Shown: piece after piece, positions 9,297 to 17,811 of the stretch
Numbering within the stretch: position 1 is the stretch's first letter
Layout of the letters: each line of letters starts with the position of its first letter
Origin: Streptomyces phaeoluteigriseus
Lineage (GTDB): Bacteria > Actinomycetota > Actinomycetes > Streptomycetales > Streptomycetaceae
Assembly (NCBI RefSeq): GCF_001896135.2
Contig: NZ_MPOH02000002.1
Coordinates: forward strand, 120,818-184,817
Reading direction: 5' to 3'
Length of the DNA: 64,000 nucleotides
The notes under the pieces: generated by a model
Seen by the model: the letters and a program-made list of their open reading frames with translations, nothing else
What the model was told of the DNA's origin: nothing
Databases searched by the model: none
Made by a program: the position numbers and the translations under genes

Positions 9297-10178
9297 ATGA
9301 TGCGCGCCGCGGCAGCGATCGTCTCCCTGGCTGTCAGCGTGGCGCTCATCGTCGCGACATCGGCTTGTGACCAGGGAGGGTCGGAGTCGTCGACCCCTCA
9401 GTACGGCGACTGCCCGGTCTCCGGGCATCGCGGTGAGTTTCGCCTGTCACCCGAGACGGCGGGCGCCCTCACGGTCAAGACGACCTTGCCCGCGCCCGGC
9501 TGGTGGAACGGCGACACCCCGGACTCCCTCAAGAGCGGCTACGAGTACTGCATGGCCGCCAACATCGCCCACCGGTCCGGACTCGACCGGTTGAAGGTGG
9601 AGAACGCCCCCTTTCCGGAGGTCGTGTCCGGCCGGACCACGGACTTCGACCTGGCCCTGGCACAGATCACGATCACTCCGGAACGGAGCGAGGTCGCCGA
9701 CTTCTCCCCGCCCTACCTCTCCTCGACTCTGGGAGTTCTGATCAGGGACGGTGAGAAGACCGGCGAGGACGACATCCGTGACGTCCGCATCGGAGTGGCC
9801 GAGGGCACCACGGGCGAGGAGTTCGTCGAGAAACGCCTCAAGCCGACCAAGCCCGTCACGGCCTTCGCCAACGATCCGGAGATGGTCACGGCGCTGGAGG
9901 AGGGACGGATCGACGCGGTCATCCACGACACGACGATTCTGCTGGCGTATCCCCAGAAGCGGGAGAGCCGGGTGCGCCTGGTGGGCCAGTACAGGACCGA
10001 CCAGGGGTACGGCGCCCTGTACCCGAAGGGGTCACTCAACAAGGACGAGCTGGACCGGATCATCAGGCAGCTGATCGACGACGGAACGCTCACGAAACTG
10101 TCGGCCGTCTATCTCGGGGCCGCTTTCGGGCAGGACCCGGCGAAGATCCCGTACTTCACGGCCGATGACGGCTCCTGA
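9297..10178 (+). CDS. Orphan ABC-type solute-binding lipoprotein
   Basis: A 293-residue extracellular solute-binding protein of the polar-amino-acid (PBPb, SBP family 3) type. Signal peptide with lipobox VATSAC; mature Cys at about residue 24. The fold is recognisable from FDLALAQITITPERSEVADF and SPPYLSSTLGVLIRDG in lobe 1, then DIRDVRIGVAEGTTGEEFVE in lobe 2. Start ATG at 9297 after GGAGGTG; a second ATG directly follows. No permease or ATPase gene is nearby, so it either serves a transporter encoded elsewhere or works as a sensor. Ligand unknown. Confidence 0.82.
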   Translation: MMRAAAAIVSLAVSVALIVATSACDQGGSESSTPQYGDCPVSGHRGEFRLSPETAGALTVKTTLPAPGWWNGDTPDSLKSGYEYCMAANIAHRSGLDRLKVENAPFPEVVSGRTTDFDLALAQITITPERSEVADFSPPYLSSTLGVLIRDGEKTGEDDIRDVRIGVAEGTTGEEFVEKRLKPTKPVTAFANDPEMVTALEEGRIDAVIHDTTILLAYPQKRESRVRLVGQYRTDQGYGALYPKGSLNKDELDRIIRQLIDDGTLTKLSAVYLGAAFGQDPAKIPYFTADDGS

Positions 10179-10223
10179 ACGCTCCGGGCGTGCGCACCCC
10201 ACCGGGCGACGGTCCGATTTCCG

Positions 10224-10238
10224 CACCCCAACGGGGTG
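10224..10238. terminator. Bidirectional hairpin between convergent genes
   Basis: CACCCC-AAC-GGGGTG forms a six-pair stem with a three-nt loop in the 82-bp gap between the convergent solute-binding protein and phosphatase genes. The flanking GGTCCGATTTCCG and CGTCCGACTTCCG form an imperfect direct repeat. Confidence 0.45.
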
Positions 10239-10260
10239 GCCGTCCGACTTCCGTGCCGCT

Positions 10261-13040
10261 TCACAGGTCCGCCATCAGGAGACCGCTCAGGTCCCCGGCG
10301 GCTCCGGCGTCGAGCGCCTGCTCAGCCCAGATGATCTTGCCTCGGTCGGTGTACCGGGTTCCCCAGCGGCGGGACATTTGCGCGACGAGGAACAGACCAC
10401 GGCCGCCTTCGTCGGTGAAGGCCGCGCGGCGCAGGTGCGGGGAGGTGCTGGTGCCGTCGGCGACCTCGCAGATCAGGCTGTCGCGGTCGCGCAGCAGCCG
10501 CAGGCTGATGGGGCTCGCTCCGTACCGGATGGCGTTCGTCACCAGTTCGCTGAGGATCAGCTCGGTCGTGAAGGCGGTCCCGCCGAGCCCCCAGGATTCC
10601 AGCCTTCGGGTGGCTTCGGCGCGGATCCGGGAGACGGCCGCGGGGTCGTCGGGCACCTCCCACTCCTCGATCTGCTCCGGGTCGAGCAGCCGGGTGCGTG
10701 CGACGAGCAGGGCGACATCGTCACTCGATCTGGTGCGCAGCATCGCGTCGAGCACCGCCCGGCAGGTGTCGTCGGGATTGGCGCCGTCCGTGTGGGCGAG
10801 CGCCTCCCTCAGCATGCCGAGCCCGGTGTCGATGTCACGGCCGCGGGCCTCGACCAGGCCGTCGGTGTAGAGGACCAGCCGACTGTCGGCTGCCAGCCGG
10901 AGTACGGCCGTCTCGACCGGTAGACCTCCTCCCACGCCGAGTGGCGGGGCGACGGGGATGTCGGGGAAGGTCACGCAGCCGTCGGGCGAGACCAGCGCGG
11001 GACCGGGATGGCCGGCCCGGGCGAGAACACACTGCCCGGAGACCGGATCGTAGACCGCGTACAGGCAGGTGGCACCGGTGACGGCCTCGGTGTCGCCCTC
11101 GGCCGCCGCGTCCTCGTCGATCCGGGTGATCAGGTCGTCCAGGTGCGCGAGAAGCTCGTCCGGAGGCAGGTCCAGGGCGGCGAAGTTGTGCACCGCGGTC
11201 CTCAGGCGACCCATCGTCGCGGCGGCGTGCAGACCGTGTCCGACGACATCGCCGACCACCAGGGCCACCCGGGCTCCCGGCAGCGGGATGACGTCGTACC
11301 AGTCGCCGCCCACCCCCGCCTGGGCGGGCAGGTACCGGTGCCCGACCTGCAGGGCGGACAACTCGGGGAGTGTGCCGGGCAGCAGGCTGCGCTGGAGAGT
11401 GACGGCCGTGGTGTGCTCGCGGGTGTATCGACGCGCGTTGTCGATGCACACGGCCGCCCGGGCGGCGAGTTCCTCGGCGGGGGACAGGTCGTCCTGCTCG
11501 AAGGGGGCCTGCTCCGAACGCCAGAACTCCACGACCCCCAGCAGCTGACCTCGGGCCTGGAGCGGCACCGAGATCATGGAGTGGATACCGAACTCGATGA
11601 CCTTCTGGGCCCGCTCCGGGTTCTGGACCCGCCATCCGTCGGCCATGGCGAGGTCCGCCACCAGGACCGGTCGGCCGGTGGTCATGCCGATGGCCACGGG
11701 GTTGCCGGGCGCGTAGTGCATACGTCTCCCGGCGGGGTAAAGGGGCACGTCGTCCCGGATGCCCGCGGTGGCGATACGGCGCATTTCCATATTCGCCCCC
11801 GTCGGTTCACCGCCTTCCAGCACGGGCTCCACCAGCTCGACGGTGGCGAAGTCGGCGAAGCGTGGGACCGCCACCTCGGTCAGCTCCTCGGCGGTGCGCT
11901 TCATGTCGAGGGTGGTACCGATCCGGGTGCTGGCCTCGTAGAGCAGTTGCAGGCGTCCGCCCGCCACGTCCGCCCGGCCCGCGAGGGCGCGCAGCTCCGT
12001 GGTGTCCCGCAGGGTGGCCACGCTCCCCGCCTGCAGGCCCACCGGCCGCACGCTGACCGCGAGCAGGATGTCCCCGGCCAGGAAGACCTTGTCCGTGGCC
12101 GCCCGGCCCGATCCCAGCAGTTCGGCCAGTGCCGGGTTCAGCCCGAGTTCGGTGACCGGTCTGCCCTCGGCCTCCGGCGGCAGTGCGAGCAGTCGGCGCG
12201 CCTCGTCGTTGACCAGCAGCAGCCTTCCGCCGCCGTCCAGGATGATCACGCCTTCTCGGACCGCGTGCAGCACCGCGTCGTGGTGCTCGTACATGCGAGT
12301 CATCTCCACCGGCCCCAGACCCTGCGTCTGGCGCCGCAGACGCCCGCTGACCAGTGCCGACCCACCCGCGGCCAGCAGGAGCGCGACCCGCCGGCGGTGA
12401 AGATCACCGGCAGTTGGTGCTGCACCACGCTGGTCACCTTGTCCACCGTGACCCCCACGGTGACGAGGCCGACGGCGGTCCCGTTCTCGTCGAAGACGGC
12501 CACCGTCGAGTCGACGGCCTTCCCCAGACTGCTGTCGAACGTGTTCTGGTGGGGTTCGCCTTCGAGCGCCTGGCTGTAGGAGGTGGAGACGTGCTTCCCG
12601 ATCTGGTCCGGGTCCGGGTGGGTCCACCGGAAGCCGTAGGGGCTCAGCGCCACGACGTAGTCGACGCCGGTCTTCCGGCGCACTGCCTCGGCATGTGGCT
12701 GGAGTGCCGCCGTCGGGGCGTCGCTCTCCATCGCCTCCGCGGTGCCCGGGGCGTTCGCGAACGACTCGGCCGCGACCAGTGACCGGTCGCCGGCTTCCTG
12801 GATCGCGCGGTTGCGGTCCTGGACCACGAGCGCGACCACGGCCGTGGCGATGAGCAGGAGGACGACCACCAGTTGCAGCAGGAAGACCTGACTGGCGACG
12901 CTGCGCGGTTTCCGCCACGACAGCAGACGTCGGCCGGCCGAACGGTGACGAGCCTTCGGGCCGGCTTCCGGCGGCCCGGCCTTCGGTGGCACGCGGTCGG
13001 CCCGTCGGCTCGCTGGGACATAGCGCCCGAGTTTGCCCAT
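10261..13040 (-). CDS. SpoIIE-type PP2C phosphatase with sensor, PAS, GAF and HATPase (frameshifted)
   Basis: A membrane-anchored signalling protein of about 925 residues. The N-terminus has a transmembrane helix (VFLLQLVVVLLLIATAVVAL), an extracellular Cache/CitA-like sensor, a second helix, then a PAS domain (AVREGVIILDGGGRLLLVND). A GAF domain, a SpoIIE/PP2C phosphatase (AGVGGDWYDVIPLPGARVAL) and a C-terminal HATPase_c domain (LSELVTNAIRYGASPI) follow. Such proteins dephosphorylate anti-anti-sigma factors and may act as RsbW-like kinases. The frame breaks at about 12388, where GGC-GGG-TCG should read GGC-GGG-GTC, one missing G right at the second transmembrane helix. Convergent with the solute-binding protein gene; no anti-sigma partner is adjacent. 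Confidence 0.85.
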
Positions 13041-13424
13041 TTTCCCAGTATCAGTGACCGGCCCGGCGGGCGCGGCTCAGGACGGGGCCCGTGCTGGTGC
13101 GACGGGGCAGGTGCGCGGCAGGCGGGGGACGTCCGCGCATGGATCCGGCGGCGGACGTGGCGCGATGCCCGGATCCTGTGCTCGGCAGCGGTCTCGGACC
13201 GACGTGGCCCGAAGCGAAGCGGACCGAGTCCGCGGGAACCCTCGCCGTGGCACCGAAGGCTCCAGGAACGACGAATCACCGGTGAGTCACGTGCCCCACC
13301 GGCGATTCGTGAACGATCCGATGAACGTCCTGCCGCCACATCGCCCATGTTGGCCATCCGGCGCTGCGAGGCTGTGGCGGCGGCCCGGGCCCGCCCGGGA
13401 GGCGCTGGATGGGAGGGTTGTCTC
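13041..13424. other. Intergenic region
   Basis: About 380 bp upstream of the phosphatase and downstream of the molybdopterin oxidoreductase. No gene, repeat or clear regulatory motif seen. Confidence 0.4.
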
Positions 13425-14702
13425 TCAGACCACGCTCACCGGATGCCGCACCACCCCGTCGAACAGGTAGCCCTGCGTGTTCGGCACGGCGGTATCCGGC
13501 TGAGTGCGGTCGGCCGTGTCCGTGGCGCGGGCCAGCAGATCAGTGGCGCCGAGCGCGTCGGGCCGCCAGCCGAGGGACCAGCGGGTCCAGGTTCCGGCGC
13601 GGGGACGGTCGTGCAGGTGGGCGGGCCGCCAGTTCGCCCCGCCGTCGGTGCTGACGTCGACCCGGGTGACGGGGCCCGCGCCCGACCATGACCGACCGTG
13701 CAGTACATGCTTCTGGCCTGCCGTGAACGTGGCCCCGGCCGCCAGCTCGAAGGCGCTCTTGGTGGCCTGACGGGTGAGCGGCGCACTGCCGCCCTCCGGG
13801 TGGGAGGGGCCGAACAGCCGGTAGAAGGTGGTGTTCCAGGGCGAGTAGAGCGGCTGCGCGGACACCTCGATGTCGCCGACCCACTTGATCGACGCGATTC
13901 CCACCCAGGAAGGAACCAGCACCCGCACCGGATAGCCGTGGTCGTAGGGAAGCGGCTCACCGTTCATCTCGTAGGCGAGCAGTACGTCGTCCAGCGCCTT
14001 GGCCAGCGGCAGCGGGCGGCGTACCCGCCCCAGGTTCTCGCCGCCGCTGACGTAGTCGGCGTCCAGGCCACGCGGCTGTACGTCCACGGCGTAGGGGGAC
14101 AACCCGGCCCTGCGCAGCACGTCGGCCAGGCGCACCCCGCGCCAGCGTGCGACGCCGATCGCTCCCAAGGTCCAGGAAGTGCCGGTGACCGTCTGGCCCT
14201 GCTGGGTCGTGAAGTAGGAGCGCCCGTTGCCGGCGCACTCGACGAAGGCGGTACGGGTGACGGCCGGCAGGGCTCGCAGATCGTCGTATCCGAACTCCCG
14301 CGGCCGGTCCTCACCCGGGGAGCCGCGTAGCCCGCTTCCCCACAGCCTCAGCCGCCAGTCGTCGGCATCCAGGACGGGAGTGGAGGTGTGGTTGCGCACG
14401 AAGAACAGCTCGTTGGGGGTGTGGTGGCCCGTCCCGCGCAGCGCCTCCCAGCGGGTCTCCGCGTTGGTGCCGCGCTCGATGAACCACTGGGGTGGCAGGG
14501 GCTTGACGATCGGCCTGTCGGCTGCGTGGGCGGACCGCGGGGTGCCGAACGCGGTCCCGGCGGCGGCGGTGGCGGCCAGCAGGGTGAGCAGCCGACGGCG
14601 TGTGACTCCGTCGGCCCTGGCTTCGCCGGTGAGCCACTGGTGCAGCCTGCGGCGGTCGTAGTGGGTTTCGTGGGGATGGCCTGCGGGAGTGGGCGACGGC
14701 AT
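13425..14702 (-). CDS. Molybdopterin-dependent sulfite oxidase-like oxidoreductase
   Basis: A 425-residue exported molybdoenzyme. A twin-arginine signal (TRRRLLTLLAATAAAGTAFG) is preceded by an unusually long basic N-region, so a folded cofactor-loaded protein is exported by Tat. The oxidoreductase molybdopterin domain runs from about residue 90. FVECAGNGRS carries the Mo-ligand Cys, and YPVRVLVPSWVGIASIKWVG is the conserved cofactor-binding stretch. A Mo-co dimerisation domain (VTRVDVSTDGGANW) completes the sulfite-oxidase layout. I chose the ATG at 14702; the frame is open upstream without coding character. No cytochrome partner is adjacent, so the electron acceptor is unknown. Confidence 0.87.
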   Translation of the reverse strand: MPSPTPAGHPHETHYDRRRLHQWLTGEARADGVTRRRLLTLLAATAAAGTAFGTPRSAHAADRPIVKPLPPQWFIERGTNAETRWEALRGTGHHTPNELFFVRNHTSTPVLDADDWRLRLWGSGLRGSPGEDRPREFGYDDLRALPAVTRTAFVECAGNGRSYFTTQQGQTVTGTSWTLGAIGVARWRGVRLADVLRRAGLSPYAVDVQPRGLDADYVSGGENLGRVRRPLPLAKALDDVLLAYEMNGEPLPYDHGYPVRVLVPSWVGIASIKWVGDIEVSAQPLYSPWNTTFYRLFGPSHPEGGSAPLTRQATKSAFELAAGATFTAGQKHVLHGRSWSGAGPVTRVDVSTDGGANWRPAHLHDRPRAGTWTRWSLGWRPDALGATDLLARATDTADRTQPDTAVPNTQGYLFDGVVRHPVSVV

Positions 14703-15020
14703 GGCGGTCCTCGCGATGGGAGCAAAGGAGCGGAAGAGGGGCTGTGCGGGCGCGGGCCGGCACGGGCATCCCGTCGGTGCGGTCGCCTTGTGCGCGAACA
14801 AGCCCGCGATGAAAGGTGGTTGTCAGACGCAGAAGGAAGCGCGTGGTCAGCCGGACGTCCGACACAGCGCCGCGGCCACGCGGACGAGGTCCACGGTGCG
14901 GCGGCGAGTCAGAGGCACAGGCGACGGCATGGCGGGATGCAAGCATGCGGGGGCGGAAGGTGTCAACGGAGCGTCCGCGGCAGGCGGTTCCGGTCTCCAT
15001 GCCGACGTGCCTCTCTCGGC
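14703..15020. other. Intergenic region
   Basis: About 320 bp between two genes on the minus strand. No gene recognised; there is an imperfect GC-rich stem near 14930-14960 that could end the GH15 transcript, but I cannot support it firmly. Confidence 0.35.
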
Positions 15021-16856
15021 CTAACCCAGTGCCAGATCCAGGTTGAAGGCCGCGCTGATGAGGGACAGGTGCGTGAATGCCTGCGGGAAGTTGCCCTGTT
15101 GCTCTCCGGTCCGCCCGATCTCCTCGGCGTACAGGCCGAGATGGTTGGCGTAGGTGAGCATCTTCTCGAAAGCCAGCTGTGCTTCGCCGAGGCGACCCGC
15201 TCGCACGAGTGCCTCGACGTACCAGAAGGAACAGATGGAGAACGTGCCTTCGTCGCCGCGCAGTCCGTCGGGGCTGGAGCGGGGGTCGTAGCGGTAGACG
15301 AGGGAGTCGGAGACCAGGTCCCGCGTGATCGCATCCAGTGTGGAGAGCCATTTCGGATCGGTGGGTGCGATGAACTTCGTCAGGGGCATCATCAGCACGG
15401 CTGCGTCGAGGACGTCCGCGCCTTCGTGCTGGACGAAGGCATGGCGTCGATCCGACCAGCCGCGGTCCATGATCCGCCGGTAGACGGTGTTGCGGCAATG
15501 CTGCCAGCGTGGCAGGTCGGCGGGCAGGCCGCGTCGGTTGGCGATGCGGATCGCCCGTTCGATCGCGACCCAGCACATCAGGCGCGAGTAGGTGAAGTTC
15601 TTACGTCCGCCGCGCGTTTCCCATACCCCTTCGTCCGGCTGGTCCCAATGGGCGCACACCCAGTCGACGAGGGCGCACACGTCGTCCCATTGATCGCTGG
15701 AGATGGGCTGTGCCCACTTGTCGTAGAGGTAGACGGAATCGATGAGGGCTCCGTAGATGTCGAGCTGGAGCTGGTCGGCGGCGGCGTTCCCGATCCGTAC
15801 GGGAGCGGATCCGTGGTGGCCCTCGAGGTGGGGGAGTTCGCTCTCGGTCAGGTCGGTGCGGCCGTCGATGCCGTACATGATCTGCAAGGGTCCCAAGGCG
15901 TCGTGTTCGCCACGGCGGATGTGGGCGGTGAGGAAGGTGATGAATGCCTCGGCCTCGCTGGAGAAGCCGAGTCTGAGCAGGGCGTAGACGCAGAACGCGG
16001 CGTCGCGGATCCACGTGTAGCGGTAGTCCCAGTTGCGTTCTCCGCCGAGTTGCTCGGGCAGGCTGGTGGTCGGGGCGGCGACGATGGCACCGGTCGGGGC
16101 GTAGGTGAGGAGTTTGAGGGTGAGGGCGGAGCGGTGCACCATTTCCCGCCAGCGTCCGCGGTATCGGGACTGGCGCAGCCAGCCTCGCCAGTAGGCGACC
16201 GTGGCGGTGAACTGCTGTTCGGCTTCCGCGTGGGCGCAGCCCCGTTGGGTGATGTCGTCGCCGATCTGGTCGAGCGCGAACACTGCCGACTCGCCTTCGC
16301 CCAGCTTGAAGTCGGCTCGCACGTCGGTGCCGTCGCGCTCCAGCGCCACCGTCGCCGTCAGGGCGAGGCGGGTGTCGGCGCAGCTGAAGACGGCGGCGTC
16401 GGGGGACATCCGCAGGGTGTGCGCGGCGGTGCCGTAGTGGAAGCGTGGGGCGACGTGAACCCGGAAGGGAATGGCGCCCCGCACGCAGACGACGCGGCGG
16501 ATGAGCCGGTGGCGTTCCGTTTCGTAGGGGTTGTCGGTCACCGGCATGAAGTCCTGTACCTCCCCGACGCCGTCCTCGGTGTAGAAGCGGGTGATCAGGA
16601 CATTGGTGTCGGGGAAGTAGAACTGCTTGGTCCGCGCCGCCACAGCGGCGGCCAGGGCGAAGGATCCGCCGCGATCGGCGTCGAGAAGCGACGCGAAGAC
16701 GCTGGGGGCGTCGAATGACGGGCAGCAGTACCAGTCGATCGTGCCGTCGGTCCCGACCAGGGCCACCGTACGCAGGTCGCCGATCAGGCCGTGATCGGCG
16801 ATCGGCAGGTAGCGAGAACCCGCCTGAGCGCCTGAGGGATGCCCCGTCTCAGCCAT
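15021..16856 (-). CDS. GH15-family glycoside hydrolase (trehalase/glucoamylase-like)
   Basis: A 611-residue cytoplasmic GH15 protein with no signal peptide. The N-terminal beta-sandwich starts YLPIADHGLIGDLRTVALVG and contains GTIDWYCCPSFDAPSVFASL. The (alpha/alpha)6 catalytic barrel contains RNWDYRYTWIRDAAF. DEGVWETRGGRKNF carries the likely general acid, and GDEGTFSICSFWYVEAL the base region. Actinobacterial enzymes of this type include acid trehalases as well as glucoamylase-like proteins; the sequence alone does not settle the substrate. The ATG at 16856 follows GGAGGCAG. It is not in an obvious operon. Confidence 0.85.
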   Translation of the reverse strand: MAETGHPSGAQAGSRYLPIADHGLIGDLRTVALVGTDGTIDWYCCPSFDAPSVFASLLDADRGGSFALAAAVAARTKQFYFPDTNVLITRFYTEDGVGEVQDFMPVTDNPYETERHRLIRRVVCVRGAIPFRVHVAPRFHYGTAAHTLRMSPDAAVFSCADTRLALTATVALERDGTDVRADFKLGEGESAVFALDQIGDDITQRGCAHAEAEQQFTATVAYWRGWLRQSRYRGRWREMVHRSALTLKLLTYAPTGAIVAAPTTSLPEQLGGERNWDYRYTWIRDAAFCVYALLRLGFSSEAEAFITFLTAHIRRGEHDALGPLQIMYGIDGRTDLTESELPHLEGHHGSAPVRIGNAAADQLQLDIYGALIDSVYLYDKWAQPISSDQWDDVCALVDWVCAHWDQPDEGVWETRGGRKNFTYSRLMCWVAIERAIRIANRRGLPADLPRWQHCRNTVYRRIMDRGWSDRRHAFVQHEGADVLDAAVLMMPLTKFIAPTDPKWLSTLDAITRDLVSDSLVYRYDPRSSPDGLRGDEGTFSICSFWYVEALVRAGRLGEAQLAFEKMLTYANHLGLYAEEIGRTGEQQGNFPQAFTHLSLISAAFNLDLALG

Positions 16857-17549
16857 CGCCTGCCTCCGCACCGGACCGCGGGCGGCCAGGGCCCCTTCAG
16901 CGGCTGGACGGCTCGCGGGCACGCACGTTCCAGCTTAGAAGGAAGCAGCCGTGTGCGGGCAGGTGAGCGGGGGGCGGAGGCCGATGCCTTCCGCGAATAG
17001 GGGCCACAGCCGGTACGGCAAAGGCACCACAGCTGACAGCAGCCCTTCCGTCCTCGGTGTCGCGCGTGCGGGGACAACGCAGTGCGGGCGGGCACAACGC
17101 CCTCGCACCAGAGTTCCCGGCTGGCGCAACCGCCCGCCGCAGGGCAGACGACCGCGCGGCTCGCCGGTGCTGTGCGGGGACGCCACCCGACTCGACGAGG
17201 TGGGCGTGCCCGGCCCGTACGACGTACGCATCACCACTACGCCGAAATCGAGGACCACCACCGGCCCCTTCCCCGAGTGCTGCACCCGCGGTCCTGACCT
17301 GCGCGCCCGCCCCCTGGTCATGGCGCGGCGGGCCCAGGGTGGCCAGGGCTCCAGGGCGCCGTGGAGGGCGACATGCGAGGCAGCCGCGAGTTCCCGGGCC
17401 CGGACTTCGCTCTGCACTCCGTACAGGACGAAGGGACCCACGTAGGCGTCCGAGCGGACCACCCCGTCACGGATCAAGCGAGCTTTGGGACGCGGTACCG
17501 CCGGGCCGCCCCACCTTCTTCTCGCCCGCATACCAGGCTGGCGCTGTCG
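16857..17549. other. Non-coding stretch upstream of a DUF2252 remnant
   Basis: About 690 bp without a supportable gene. Translations on both strands are low in hydrophobic residues and show no domain. It probably includes the GH15 promoter on its left side and degraded sequence on its right side. Confidence 0.35.
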
Positions 17550-17714
17550 CTCGGCCAGACATATGAGTCGACCAGCAATCAGGGCGAGCGGGTGGTCTCG
17601 GGCCGGCGGCTGATGCAGGCCACCAGCGACATCTTCCTCGGCAGGGAGCGGGTGGACGGGATCGACGGCAAGCCCCCTGCACCCTCCCGCCGGCAGGAAC
17701 ATAAGGGCTGGTGA
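17550..17714 (+). pseudogene. DUF2252 gene fragment
   Basis: A short in-frame stretch reads YESTSNQGERVVSGRRLMQA then TSDIFLGRERVDGIDG, ending SRRQEHKGW and a stop. In DUF2252 proteins the equivalent is a block like NQGQRVVEGQRLMQAASDIF followed by a YVRQLRDMKG motif. Only this segment of a roughly 430-residue family is recognisable, and no start or upstream domain remains. It lies immediately before the LuxR gene. I infer gene decay rather than a small functional protein. Confidence 0.5.
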
Positions 17715-17811
17715 ACAGGCCAGTGGCCCGGTGTGCCGCGCGCCGTGGGGGAGAGGCTGGGATGCTGGAGGAGGGAGCGCCGCCCGTGACGTGACCCTGC
17801 GGACAGGGGTG

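Noticed and set aside
11008..12579. Plus-strand frame of 523 codons
   Set aside because: It is the complement of the GAF and PP2C domains of the phosphatase, and its composition (His, Gln, Gly-rich) is typical of an antisense shadow.
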